A stretch of DNA of 64,000 nucleotides from Ketobacter sp. GTDB lineage: Bacteria; Pseudomonadota; Gammaproteobacteria; Pseudomonadales; Ketobacteraceae. Location: the NCBI RefSeq assembly GCF_003671495.1, contig NZ_RCHN01000016.1:26519-90518 (forward strand), in the 5' to 3' direction. The position numbers were made by a program, and so were the translations under genes. The notes below the pieces were generated by a model. The model was not told the DNA's origin. It saw nothing but the letters and a program-made list of their open reading frames with translations, and searched no databases. Positions 31,110 to 40,645 of the stretch are shown here, piece by piece (the first letter of the stretch is position 1; the number at the start of each line of letters is the position of its first letter).

Positions 31110-31177
31110 GATGGGCTCTCTCATTTGGGCAAACTAAATCGGGCACTCAGTTCAAGCTTCTTGATGTCTGAACAGAT

Positions 31178-31212
31178 TAATGCGAATATTTATTCGTATT
31201 CAATTCGCATTA
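31178..31212. promoter_or_regulatory. candidate TetR operator, 10-bp inverted repeat
   Basis: TAATGCGAAT (31178-31187) and ATTCGCATTA (31203-31212) are perfect inverted repeats spaced by 15 bp. An extra ATTCG lies inside at 31192-31196. The element sits between the divergent DUF2236 and TetR genes, in an A+T-rich stretch likely to hold both promoters. Confidence 0.7.
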
Positions 31213-31272
31213 GGGCCTGGTTACAGAAATCTACATAACCCGATTAGGCTGCGGCGAAACCGGAGCAGCGTC

Positions 31273-31908
31273 ATGCGCAAAAAACCCAAGCAGAAACGAT
31301 CCCGGCAGATGGTGGACGCCCTCATTGAAGCCACTGCCAAATGTGTGACCGAGCTGGGGCTGGATGGCATCACCACGCATCACATCGCTGAAACCGCCGG
31401 GGTCAGTGTGGGTTCGCTTTATCAGTATTTCGACGATAAGGATTCCCTGGTGGAAGCCTTGGTGGACAAGCTGGCCAATGAGATTGCGGAGGCCTTGCGG
31501 CGTTTGCCGATGATGGAGCAGGCCGCAGCCGGAGCTGAACCGGCGGGCGGCACCGCCGGTTTACGCAACAACGTACACCTGATCATTCAGTTCGGATTTG
31601 CCCTGCTGAACTCCCGGGATGGGCTGTATCTGGAATTGGTACGCAATTGGCACAGCCTGCCCACTGATCGGGTGATGGATATTCTGCAGCAAACCTTCAT
31701 GGACCTGTCCCGGGTGTATTTTCTCAAGCATTACCAGAACACGCCCATCGAGGATCTGCACGTTCGCATTTTCATTATCGCCAACAGCGTCATGTTCACC
31801 ATGGTGCGCTACATCGGCCAGCCCCGCATGATGATGTCCCAGGACGAAATCACTCGGGGGCTCACGGAAATGGTGGTGGGGTATTTGAGTGGGGAGGCGG
31901 CCCGCTAG
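31273..31908 (+). CDS. TetR-family transcriptional regulator
   Basis: 211 aa. HTH region (residues ~10-60) reads as a standard TetR domain: RQMVDALIEATAKCVTELG, GITTHHIAETAGVSVGSLYQYF, DDKDSLVEAL. The C-terminal domain is of the TetR_C type. An open frame runs upstream to 31180, but it would start inside the inverted repeat; GGAG 7 nt before the ATG at 31273 decides the start. Likely represses the divergent DUF2236-P450-SDR operon and itself. Confidence 0.92.
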   Translation: MRKKPKQKRSRQMVDALIEATAKCVTELGLDGITTHHIAETAGVSVGSLYQYFDDKDSLVEALVDKLANEIAEALRRLPMMEQAAAGAEPAGGTAGLRNNVHLIIQFGFALLNSRDGLYLELVRNWHSLPTDRVMDILQQTFMDLSRVYFLKHYQNTPIEDLHVRIFIIANSVMFTMVRYIGQPRMMMSQDEITRGLTEMVVGYLSGEAAR

Positions 31909-31918
31909 AGCGCCGTGC

Positions 31919-33760
31919 TCACCAGGGAAACAACAGCGGCACCAGAAGCAGGGTGACGGCGTACACCATCAGCACCATGACACTGCCGAGTTTGGCGAAA
32001 TCACTGAATCGATAGTGGCCGGGTTCCACCACCAGGGTCACCACCGGCGAGGCCACCGGAGTCAGAAAGGCCGATGAAGCGGCCAACAGCACAGCCACTG
32101 CCAGTGGATAGGGGGACACCCCGATGGCCTCCGCCACGCCCAGGGCGATGGGCGCCATGAGCACGGCCGATGTGGTGTTGGAGAGGATGTTGGTGAGCAG
32201 CACCGTGACGAAAAACAGCACCGTAAGCAGCATGGCCGGCGAGGCATCCCCCACCGCCAGCAACAGGCTGTCCACGATCAGGTGGGTGCCGCCGGTTTTT
32301 TGCAGAGCATCCGCCAGGGGCAGCATGCCCGCCAACAGCACCAGACTGCTCCAGTGAATGGAACGATAGGCATCCTGAGCGGACAGGCAGCGGGTCACTA
32401 CGCTGGCCAGGGCCGCGATCATCACCGTCGCCACCAACGGAATCCAGTTGAATAGCGAGGCCACCACCATGGCCAGGGTGATCAGAATTGCGATGGGCAT
32501 GCGTTGATGGGCGGGCACCACGTCCCTCGCTTCCAGGGGGGATTCCAGCAGCACAAAATCGTGATTCTGTGCCTGCAGTTTATTGATGCGGGACCAGGGG
32601 CCCACTACCAGCAAACTGTCGGACGCCGCCAGCTTCTCCTGCTCGAATTCCACAATCGCAGTTTGATTGCGGCGCAAGCCCATCACGTCCAACCCGTAGT
32701 GGCTGCGAAATCCGGCTTCAACAATGCTGTGGCCGATGAGCTTGGAGTTGGGGTGAATCAGAACACTGACAGCACCTAATTCCCAAATGGAGCGTTGCTC
32801 ATCGCGCCGGCTCAAACGGTGAGGGCTCAGGTGTTGCGCCTGCATCATGCGCTGGGTGAGGTCGGGTTGGCCGGCCACCAGCAGGATGTCACCGGCATGC
32901 AGCACGAAATCCGCAGAGGGCCCAGGAAAATGGTCGGAGCCACCCCGTTGCGGCCGCACCACTTCCAGAATACGCACGCCATAGTTCTGATGCAGGCCGC
33001 AGGTGCCAATGGGTTGTTGGCACAGGGGGGATTCCTGCTGCACCCGCAACGGGGTGGTCTCACGGTTGACGCGGTAATCCTCCCACAGGTCCCGCAGGGA
33101 GCGCCCATAATGCTGCTGGGAGGGGTTGCGGGGTTGGTCCGGCAGCCAGCGGCGCCCGAAACCGATCAGGTAGAGCATACTCAATACCAACACCAGCAGC
33201 CCCAGTGGGGCGAAACTGAAAAACCCCAGTGGAGCAAATCCCTTGGCTTCCAGCTCGCCACTGATCACCAGGTTGGGCGGTGTGGCAATCAGGGTGAGCA
33301 TACCGCTCACCAGGGCCGCGTAGGACATGGGCAGCAATAATTTGGAAGGATTGAGGCCGGTTTGCATGGCGATGCGCAGGATCACCGGTATGAATATGGC
33401 CACCACGGCGGTGGAGCTCATGATGGCGCTGAGCACGGCGCTGCTGAGCATGATCAGGGCCAGTAAGCGGACCTCACTTTTACCGCCCTTGGTGAGAATC
33501 CAGTCCCCCACGCTGCGGGCGACGCCGGTGCGATCCAGCATTTCCCCGATTACCAGCAGTGCGGCGATCAGGATCACCACGGAATTGCCAAAGCCGGCCA
33601 GGGCTTCGGACACCGTCAGAATCCCACTGAGCATCAGCGCCAGCACCATCAGCAGCGCGATCATGTCGTAGCGCACCCGATTGCTGGCCATCATGACGGT
33701 GGCCGCCAGGATCAGGCCGAACACAAAGGGGATGTGCAGCGAATCCGGTAGACTGAACAT
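31919..33760 (-). CDS. SLC13/DASS-family permease with TrkA-C domains
   Basis: 613 aa inner-membrane protein. Two hydrophobic halves of about five to six helices each flank a soluble middle (residues ~215-400) holding two RCK_C/TrkA_C modules (PHRLSRRDEQRSIWELGAVSV region and HSIVEAGFRSHYGLDVMGLRR). The SLC13 signature motifs SSTAVVAIFIPVIL, LIATPPNLVISG, and SNTTSAVLMAPIALGVA are clear. Family substrates are dicarboxylates, sulfate or similar anions, co-transported with Na+; the substrate here is unknown. It follows the molybdoenzyme genes on the same strand after 78 nt, perhaps one transcript, and is convergent with the TetR gene 10 nt away. Confidence 0.9.
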   Translation of the reverse strand: MFSLPDSLHIPFVFGLILAATVMMASNRVRYDMIALLMVLALMLSGILTVSEALAGFGNSVVILIAALLVIGEMLDRTGVARSVGDWILTKGGKSEVRLLALIMLSSAVLSAIMSSTAVVAIFIPVILRIAMQTGLNPSKLLLPMSYAALVSGMLTLIATPPNLVISGELEAKGFAPLGFFSFAPLGLLVLVLSMLYLIGFGRRWLPDQPRNPSQQHYGRSLRDLWEDYRVNRETTPLRVQQESPLCQQPIGTCGLHQNYGVRILEVVRPQRGGSDHFPGPSADFVLHAGDILLVAGQPDLTQRMMQAQHLSPHRLSRRDEQRSIWELGAVSVLIHPNSKLIGHSIVEAGFRSHYGLDVMGLRRNQTAIVEFEQEKLAASDSLLVVGPWSRINKLQAQNHDFVLLESPLEARDVVPAHQRMPIAILITLAMVVASLFNWIPLVATVMIAALASVVTRCLSAQDAYRSIHWSSLVLLAGMLPLADALQKTGGTHLIVDSLLLAVGDASPAMLLTVLFFVTVLLTNILSNTTSAVLMAPIALGVAEAIGVSPYPLAVAVLLAASSAFLTPVASPVVTLVVEPGHYRFSDFAKLGSVMVLMVYAVTLLLVPLLFPW

Positions 33761-33838
33761 GAACGTTCCTCACAGCAACTCCAGCGCGGCCTCAGGATAA
33801 CCGGGCAGCCTCACTATAAACAGAATTACTGGGCCTCG

Positions 33839-35965
33839 CTAGAGCGCTTCCACCGTGATCTTGATCCCTGTCATGTGGGCCTGGTTACTGAGCTTCTCGA
33901 AGCTGCCGGGTCCGGTGGGCAACAGTTGGTTGACGTTGGTGCCGGGGTATTCCCGGGCAATGCGCAGGCCGGGCGTGCGTTGATTGCCCCAGCCGTGGGT
34001 CATGGCCACGGTGCCCGGGCGCAAGCTGTCATCCAGTCGAATGGTCGCCGTAACCCTGCCCCACTGATTGAACACCTGAACCTGCTGGCCTTCGGTCAGG
34101 TTGCGCTCAGCCGCGTCCTGCGGCGCCATGTGCAGCGGATTTTCCAATTGGTGTTCCCGCTTCAGTTCGCTCACATTGTGGTACCAGCTGTTCTGCATGT
34201 AGTTGGTGCGCAGGCTGATCAGTTTCAGCTGATCCGAAGGTTCTGCGCGCAACTCCAGGAAGATCTGGTGAGCCTGCTCGATGGCTGCAGCGAACAGGGG
34301 TGGGCAGCAGTCCACTTTTTTATCCTCGGTTTGCAGCCACTCGCAGTAGAAACGGCCGGTGGGAATCGGGGGCAGAGTCACCGACTGACAGGGGGCGGAT
34401 TTCAACTGCTCCAGGGACAGCTCGGCATAGCCCAGCATGCGGTTGAGGCGGCCGAACGGGTCCGGGTTGTCGGTCTGATCGAACAGAGAATGCAGGCCCA
34501 TGGCCTGTTCCAGCTTGCCCAGGATCCACCATTCCGGTTTGCGCTGGGCTTTGGGGGGCACCACCGCGTCGGTGTATTGAACGTAGGGTTCATACTGCAT
34601 GCCCAGACCGCAGATATTGATGTCCGGCCGCTCCAGCATGTCGGCACAGGGCAACAGGTAATCCGCATACTCGCCGCTGGCGTTGCGCACCAGGTCCAGC
34701 ACGATGATCAGCTCCAGCTGTTCGAATGCCGCGCGGATTTTCTGTTCGCCCCCCATGGACAGCACCGGGTTGCCGGCGATGATGATCAGGGCCTTGATGG
34801 GCTGGCTGTCGTTCAGAATCAGGTCCGGCAGCAGGTTGCCCGGCAGGGCGCCGCGAATGGTGCGCAGTTCACCGTGTTCGGTTTGGAAGAACAGTGCTTC
34901 CGGGTCGGGATTTTTCAGGGCGCCGGCCTTGGCGGCGGGATAAAAGCCCAGGCTGTACAGGTTGCCGCCGGGTTTATCCAGGTTGCCGGTGACGAAGCTG
35001 AGCATTTGCAGCAGCCAATAGCAGAGGGTGCCCTGGCGCCCCATGTTGACACCGGTGGACATGTGCACGCAGGCGGACTCGGCTCGGGCAAAGTCCAGCG
35101 CGGTCTGCACAATGCTGGCGGCGTCAATGCCGGTCACGTCTGCCACCGACTCTGCATCATAGGGCGCGATGAACTGGCGCAGCCCCTCCACGTGCTTGCC
35201 GTGTTCCGCCAAGACCTGACGATCGAAGCCTACGTGGCGGTCGATTTCGTGCAGCAGTGCGGCAAGAAAATACAGGTCCGTATCCGGTTTGATCTGCAGC
35301 ACATCCCCGGTGGCGGCGGTGGCCGATTCAATGCGGCGGGGATTGACGAAGCGGATGGTGGCCCCGTTTTTCTTCGCCTGTTTCAGTTGCGCCATGGGGT
35401 TGGCCATGGAGACAAAGGACATGTGGGACACTTTGGGATTCTCACCCAGGATCAGTGCGTAGCGGGTGCGGGCCAGGTCGGGAATCGGGTGCAGGGTGCT
35501 GGTGCCGAACACCGCCTCGGCACCGGCAAATTTATTGCTGCAATCCTGGGTACCGGAGTTGAACAGGCGGCGCATGCCCAACTGGGTAAAGAACGACATC
35601 ATGGCCTGGCTGCCCAGGGCATTGAACGCCGTGGGGTTACCCACATAGGCGGCGATGGCGTCGTTGCCGAAACGTTCCCGGATCGACTGCAATTGCCCGG
35701 CGATGTCCGCGAGACTGTCGTCCCAGCTTTGTTCCGTGAACTGGCCGGGTTCGGTTTTGCTGTTACGGCGTTTGAGGGGCACATCCAGGCGGTCAGGGTC
35801 CTGGTGAATGGCCTGGAAATTGATGCCTTTGTGACAGGCGAAACCGCGGGTGACGGGGTGATCCCGGTCGGGCATCAACTTGATCAGGCGGTCGTTGTCC
35901 ACTTCCGCCACCAGGGCACAGGAGGGTTCGCAAACCCGGCAAAAAGTATGTTTCAGTTCAGTCAT
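33839..35965 (-). CDS. molybdopterin-dependent oxidoreductase, formate-dehydrogenase-like (copy A)
   Basis: 708 aa, DMSO-reductase superfamily. Four Cys for a [4Fe-4S] cluster at 9, 12, 16 and 44 (CRVCEPSC ... FACHKG). Cys142 (SGTQDCSNKF) sits where formate dehydrogenase H has Sec140, so it is the probable Mo/W ligand. NPRRIESATAATGD and the C-terminal molybdopterin-binding domain (VQVFNQWGRVTATIRLDDSLRPGTVAM in outline) complete the fold. No Tat signal, so cytoplasmic. No iron-sulfur, flavin or cytochrome partner gene is adjacent. Lies 16 nt downstream of copy B. Substrate cannot be read from sequence. Confidence 0.88.
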   Translation of the reverse strand: MTELKHTFCRVCEPSCALVAEVDNDRLIKLMPDRDHPVTRGFACHKGINFQAIHQDPDRLDVPLKRRNSKTEPGQFTEQSWDDSLADIAGQLQSIRERFGNDAIAAYVGNPTAFNALGSQAMMSFFTQLGMRRLFNSGTQDCSNKFAGAEAVFGTSTLHPIPDLARTRYALILGENPKVSHMSFVSMANPMAQLKQAKKNGATIRFVNPRRIESATAATGDVLQIKPDTDLYFLAALLHEIDRHVGFDRQVLAEHGKHVEGLRQFIAPYDAESVADVTGIDAASIVQTALDFARAESACVHMSTGVNMGRQGTLCYWLLQMLSFVTGNLDKPGGNLYSLGFYPAAKAGALKNPDPEALFFQTEHGELRTIRGALPGNLLPDLILNDSQPIKALIIIAGNPVLSMGGEQKIRAAFEQLELIIVLDLVRNASGEYADYLLPCADMLERPDINICGLGMQYEPYVQYTDAVVPPKAQRKPEWWILGKLEQAMGLHSLFDQTDNPDPFGRLNRMLGYAELSLEQLKSAPCQSVTLPPIPTGRFYCEWLQTEDKKVDCCPPLFAAAIEQAHQIFLELRAEPSDQLKLISLRTNYMQNSWYHNVSELKREHQLENPLHMAPQDAAERNLTEGQQVQVFNQWGRVTATIRLDDSLRPGTVAMTHGWGNQRTPGLRIAREYPGTNVNQLLPTGPGSFEKLSNQAHMTGIKITVEAL

Positions 35966-35981
35966 AGGGATACCGCCTTAT

Positions 35982-38321
35982 TCAGTGTGATACCGCCGCC
36001 GCTTGAGTGTGATGTACCGGTTGTTCGGCACAGGCGCTCACCTGCACCGGAACTCCGTTGATGACCGCCATGCCGGTAAGGCCGTCCACCAGATTGTGGT
36101 CGGTGATGTCGTTCATGCTGACGCCGGCGCGGGTGGCGGCCTTGGACAGGGCGGTGCCTGCCCGGTGATGGCCCCAACCGTGGGGCATGCTCACCACACC
36201 GGGCATGATGTCGTCGCTGACCCAAAGCGGTAAGGTCACCGTGCCGGTGCTGGATTGCACGTTCACCCAATCCCCATCCTGCAAGCCCCGGCGGGCGGCA
36301 TCGGCGCTGGCCATCATCAGGTTGCAGCGGTTTTTGCCTTTGATGAGCCGGGTGCTGTTGTGCATCCAGGAGTTATTGCTGCGCACGTGGCGGCGCCCGA
36401 TCAACAGCAGCTCCTCTTCCGGACCGGACTCCGGCAGATTCGCCTGCAGCCGTTGCAGATCCTGCAGGAACAGCTCCGGTGCCAGGTCGATGAGGCCGTC
36501 CCGGGTGAAGATGCGGTGGCTCAACATGGGCTGCAAAGGTCCCAGGTCAATGCCGTGGGGGTGCTCTTTCACCACCTGCAAATCCAGCGCTGGGAAGGGC
36601 ACCGGGCAGTGTTCGCTCAAGCTGCCATAGGCGGAGGATTGCAGGGCGGCGCTCAGCCCCCGCTTGCCTTGGGCGAATCTGTGCAGGCCATTACGGATAA
36701 ACTGTTTAAGAAACTGCAGCGGCAGGCCTTTGCCGTAAGGCCCCAGCCGGAGCAACCAGTCCAGCAGGCCCTCATCGGTGAGGCGGCGAATGAAGGCCAG
36801 CTTGGTGCGGGCGCCGATTTTCTTCAGGGCCGAGGTGGACTCCAGGCGGGCGGTCAGTTCGGCCAGAATCTGCCAGTCGTGCAGGGCCCCCTCCGGCGGT
36901 GTCAGCAGCGGCGGGGAGTATTTCACCGTGTTGCGGATAGCCACCCCATGCAGGCCCAGCTCATAGTGCCCGTGTTCCAGGGGGCCGGTGGGCGGCAGAA
37001 TGATGTCGGCGTGTTTGGTGGTCTCATTCAGATAGATGTCGATGCAGACCATGTATTCCAGTTGCTCGAAGGCCTGCTCCAGCAGCTTGCCGTTGGGCAC
37101 CGACAGCACCGGGTTCCCGGCGTGGGTGATCATGGCTTTGATCTGCCCTGCGCCGGGGGTGAGGATTTCCTCCGCCATGGTGGCCACCGGGATTTCGCCG
37201 GCGAATTCCGGCAGGTTGCGCACCCGGGAACGCCAGCGGTCAAAACTGCCGGTTTCCCCCAGGGCCGCCGACAGCCCCACCAGATCAATGGCCGGCAGGG
37301 TGAACATGAGCCCTCCGGCTTTGTCCAGGTTGCCGGTGACAATGTTCAAGGCATAGATCAGCCAGGCATTAATAGAGCTGAATTGCGAGGTGGACACGCC
37401 CACCCGGCCATAGGCGATGGCGCGGGGGGCGGCGGCGAACTCCCGGGCCAGGCGCGCAATATCCGCTGCCGCGATCCCGGTGATGGGAGCCACCTGGGCG
37501 GGGCTGAACGACTGCACCGCCTGTCGCAGTTCCTGCAGGTTCTTCAACTGGCCGCGGGCGGCGCCTTCGCTGTGCAGGCCTTCTGCAAAAATCACGTGGA
37601 GCAGGGCCAGCAGCAACAGGGCATCGGTGCCGGGCTTGATGAACTGATGCTCCGAGGCGATCTCGGCGGATTCCGTGCGGCGGGGGTCCAGTACCACAAA
37701 GCGGCCGCCCCGTTGCTGCAATCGTTGCAGCCGGTTTTTGATGTTCGGTGCGGTCATCACACTGCCATTGGAGGCCAGTGGATTGGCCCCCAGACACAGA
37801 AAATAATCGGTGCGATCCAGGTCTGGTATGGGAAAGTTGGCGAAATGGCCGAACATCTCCTTGCAGGCCAGCATGTGGGGCAATTGGTCGCAGGAGGTGG
37901 CAGAAAAGCGGGAGCGGGTATCCAGTGCGGCAATAAACGGAGCCAGCATCAACAGGGCCCCATGATTATGGGCGGTGGGGTTGCCCACATACAGCCCCAC
38001 GGCGTCTTTCGAATACTGGTTCTGAATACGCTGCAGGTTACTGGCGATTTCGTCAAAGGCCTGCTGCCATTCGATTTCCTGCCAGCCGTCGGCGGTTTTC
38101 TTCAGGGGCTTGCGCAGGCGGTCCGGGTCTTCCTGCAGGTCCTGCAGGGCCACGGCTTTCGGGCAGATATGGCCCTCCGACAACGGGTCCAGTGCATCCC
38201 CCTTGATGGAGACGATGCGCCCGTTCTGATGCTGGATGACCAGGCCACAACTGGCCTCACAAATATTGCAGGTGCGGTAATGGGTTTGCGTGTCCTCGAC
38301 CCTGTTCTCGACCTTGTCCAT
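35982..38321 (-). CDS. molybdopterin-dependent oxidoreductase, formate-dehydrogenase-like (copy B)
   Basis: 779 aa, same family as the next gene downstream. Cluster cysteines at 18, 21, 25 and 53 (CNICEASC ... HICPKA) and probable Mo ligand Cys144 (SATSCDQLPHM). VLDPRRTESAEIASEHQFIKPGTD is the usual cofactor-binding region, and MPHGWGHHRAGTALS near the end matches the C-terminal pterin-binding domain. No twin-arginine signal. It heads the two- or three-gene minus-strand unit B-A-SLC13 and is divergent from the sortase-substrate gene. Two tandem paralogs with no electron-transfer subunit suggest that a diffusible acceptor, or each other, is used; this is inference. Confidence 0.88.
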   Translation of the reverse strand: MDKVENRVEDTQTHYRTCNICEASCGLVIQHQNGRIVSIKGDALDPLSEGHICPKAVALQDLQEDPDRLRKPLKKTADGWQEIEWQQAFDEIASNLQRIQNQYSKDAVGLYVGNPTAHNHGALLMLAPFIAALDTRSRFSATSCDQLPHMLACKEMFGHFANFPIPDLDRTDYFLCLGANPLASNGSVMTAPNIKNRLQRLQQRGGRFVVLDPRRTESAEIASEHQFIKPGTDALLLLALLHVIFAEGLHSEGAARGQLKNLQELRQAVQSFSPAQVAPITGIAAADIARLAREFAAAPRAIAYGRVGVSTSQFSSINAWLIYALNIVTGNLDKAGGLMFTLPAIDLVGLSAALGETGSFDRWRSRVRNLPEFAGEIPVATMAEEILTPGAGQIKAMITHAGNPVLSVPNGKLLEQAFEQLEYMVCIDIYLNETTKHADIILPPTGPLEHGHYELGLHGVAIRNTVKYSPPLLTPPEGALHDWQILAELTARLESTSALKKIGARTKLAFIRRLTDEGLLDWLLRLGPYGKGLPLQFLKQFIRNGLHRFAQGKRGLSAALQSSAYGSLSEHCPVPFPALDLQVVKEHPHGIDLGPLQPMLSHRIFTRDGLIDLAPELFLQDLQRLQANLPESGPEEELLLIGRRHVRSNNSWMHNSTRLIKGKNRCNLMMASADAARRGLQDGDWVNVQSSTGTVTLPLWVSDDIMPGVVSMPHGWGHHRAGTALSKAATRAGVSMNDITDHNLVDGLTGMAVINGVPVQVSACAEQPVHHTQAAAVSH

Positions 38322-38545
38322 GCCCTGACCTCATCTTGTTATTCTGTGTCCTGCCCAGAGTCCTAAATGCCCCGGGTGGATTCAATGTCCAAAACGTACA
38401 AATTTGGGACAGGCTCGGGTCAGCCTGCCACAATTGATCATTTTTGCTCCCCGACACGCCACAATCCCCATCCGGTGCTGCCCGATTCCGGTGGTGTACT
38501 CACCTCTGTCATTCAGAGATTGTCATTCACAGATTGGGGTATGTT
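38322..38545. other. divergent intergenic region
   Basis: 224 nt between the molybdoenzyme operon and the sortase-substrate gene. An imperfect inverted repeat, GTCCAAA (near 38389) and TTTGGGAC (near 38405), is the only notable element. No promoter matches consensus well on either strand. Confidence 0.35.
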
Positions 38546-40645
38546 ATGCAGAACGTGGGTCGGCTGGTTACAGCCTTGGTGTTGGTGCTGTCCTGTTGCG
38601 CAATGGCCTTCGGGGACGGTTTCGAGGAAGCGCATTATGGGTCTCTGGATGAGGTGGGCACCGGCAGCCTGTTGATCCGGCAGCAGGGGGGGTATCAGCC
38701 CTTTCTTCGCAGCCGGGCGGAATTTGATGTGGAGGTGAGTGGGCTGGTGTCCCAGGTCACCCTGCGGCAGGAGTTTATCAATCCGAGTCAGGAATGGGTG
38801 GAGGCGGTCTATGTGCTGCCCCTGCCGGAGGACAGTGCAGTCAATGCCATGCGCCTGCGGATCGGTGAACGGGTGATTGAGGGCGAGATCATGGAGAAGC
38901 AGGAGGCCCGCCGCATCTACACCCAGGCCAAAGCCCAGGGCAAACGGGCGGGGCTGCTGCAGCAACAGCGTCCCAACCTGTTTTCGACCCAGGTGGCCAA
39001 TATCGGTCCAGGTGAAACCGTGGCAGTGGAGCTGCGCTTTCTGCAGACCCTGCATTTCCTGCAGGGGGCGTTTTCCCTGCGTCTGCCCATGACCCTCACC
39101 CCCCGCTATATTCCCGGCACGCCACCGCAGGAAACCCCACCCCAGGATGTGCGGGGCTGGGCGTTCGCCACCGACCAGGTGCGGGATGCCCATCTGATCT
39201 CGCCCCCTCAAACCCATCAGGCGGCGGCGGAGCAGATGCTGGCGTCGCTGCAGATCCGCGTCAACGCCGGGTTTGATGTGGAAGGTTTCGATGCACCCTA
39301 TCATGCCATCCAGGTGGGCCGGTCGGGCCGGGAATACCAGATTCGCCCTCATGGGCAAACGGTGCCCATGGATCGGGATTTTGTATTGAGCTGGAAACCG
39401 GTGGCCCGCCAGGCTCCGGTGGCGGCGTACTTTTCGGAGCAGGTGTCCGGTCGGGATCATGGCCTGATCATGGTGATGCCGCCGGCGCCCTCGGCAGCCC
39501 TGCAAATCGGGCCGCGGGAGCTGATCCTCATCATCGACAGCTCCGGCTCCATGTCCGGCCAGTCCATGGTGCAGGCCAAGCAGGCGGTGCAGATGGCGCT
39601 TGGCCGCCTGCGGCCTCAGGATCGTTTTAATGTCATCGATTTTGATTCCGGCTACCGCACCCTGTTTCCTCGCCCGGCTGCGGCCACACCCGGGGCCCTG
39701 CGGCGCGCATCCTTCTTTGTGGAGGGGCTGACCGCCGACGGAGGCACGGAAATGTTGGCGCCCCTGCAGGCGGCACTGTCCCAAGCGCAGACGGAGATGG
39801 AGGATAGGGGAGAGGATAAGGGTGAAACCGTACCGGTGACCCAGGTCGTGTTCATCACCGATGGCAGCGTGGGCAATGAGCAGGCCCTGTTTGAATTGAT
39901 TCACCAACGCATTGGCGATAAGCGGCTGTACACCGTGGGCATCGGCTCCGCGCCTAACGGCTATTTCATGCGCAAGGCGGCGGAGTTCGGCCGTGGTACC
40001 TACACCTATATCGGCAGCACTGACGAAGTGCAGACCCGCATGGCAGAGCTGTTCGGCCGCATCGAAAAACCCGCCCTCACCCAAATAGAGATCCAGGTGC
40101 AGGGGGCGGCAGCAGAGGTGTACCCACAACCGGTGCCGGACCTGTTTCTGGGGGAGCCGTTGTTGATCAAGGCCCGCTTTGACCAGGCGCCAGGCGGTGT
40201 GGTCATCAAAGGCCGGTTCCAAGGCCAGCCCTGGCAGACCGCCCTGACCCTGCAAGCCGGGGATCAGGGGGAGGGCATTGCCACCCTGTGGGCCCGGGCC
40301 AAGGTGGCCAATTTACAGGATGACGGGGTGCGCCAGGGCAATGGCTCCCTGCATCGGCAGGCGATCATTGCCCTGGGCATCGAGCACCGTCTGGTGACGC
40401 CCTATACCAGCTTCGTGGCGGTGGACAAAACCCCGGTGCGGCCACAAGACACAGCCCTGCACCAGGAGCAGGTGGCCAATCCCATGCCGGCGGGCTCGCA
40501 ACAAAGTGCACCCGGTGTGGGTTATCCGCGCACGGCGTTGGGGCTGCAATGGCACATGTTGATCGGCCTGTTGTTGCTGGGGGCGGCGCTGTTGTTGTGG
40601 CAGCGCACTGAATTCGGAGGGGGCTGTGATGCGGATCTGGCGTAG
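38546..40645 (+). CDS. marine proteobacterial sortase target protein (VIT and VWA domains)
   Basis: 699 aa. A signal peptide (residues 1-24), a VIT domain (~50-180, with YVLPLPEDSAVNAMRLRIG and AKAQGKRAGLLQQQRPNLF), and a von Willebrand A domain (~325-510) with an intact MIDAS DSSGSMSG at 331-338. The C-terminus is a sorting signal: YPRTA at 660-664, a hydrophobic helix (LIGLLLLGAALLLWQ), then Arg. This matches the family of single dedicated sortase substrates in proteobacteria. It would be exported, then cleaved at the TA and joined to an unknown nucleophile. The sortase gene overlaps its 3' end by 17 nt. The ATG at 38546 follows GGGGT; upstream open frame lacks a start signal. Confidence 0.9.
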   Translation: MQNVGRLVTALVLVLSCCAMAFGDGFEEAHYGSLDEVGTGSLLIRQQGGYQPFLRSRAEFDVEVSGLVSQVTLRQEFINPSQEWVEAVYVLPLPEDSAVNAMRLRIGERVIEGEIMEKQEARRIYTQAKAQGKRAGLLQQQRPNLFSTQVANIGPGETVAVELRFLQTLHFLQGAFSLRLPMTLTPRYIPGTPPQETPPQDVRGWAFATDQVRDAHLISPPQTHQAAAEQMLASLQIRVNAGFDVEGFDAPYHAIQVGRSGREYQIRPHGQTVPMDRDFVLSWKPVARQAPVAAYFSEQVSGRDHGLIMVMPPAPSAALQIGPRELILIIDSSGSMSGQSMVQAKQAVQMALGRLRPQDRFNVIDFDSGYRTLFPRPAAATPGALRRASFFVEGLTADGGTEMLAPLQAALSQAQTEMEDRGEDKGETVPVTQVVFITDGSVGNEQALFELIHQRIGDKRLYTVGIGSAPNGYFMRKAAEFGRGTYTYIGSTDEVQTRMAELFGRIEKPALTQIEIQVQGAAAEVYPQPVPDLFLGEPLLIKARFDQAPGGVVIKGRFQGQPWQTALTLQAGDQGEGIATLWARAKVANLQDDGVRQGNGSLHRQAIIALGIEHRLVTPYTSFVAVDKTPVRPQDTALHQEQVANPMPAGSQQSAPGVGYPRTALGLQWHMLIGLLLLGAALLLWQRTEFGGGCDADLA

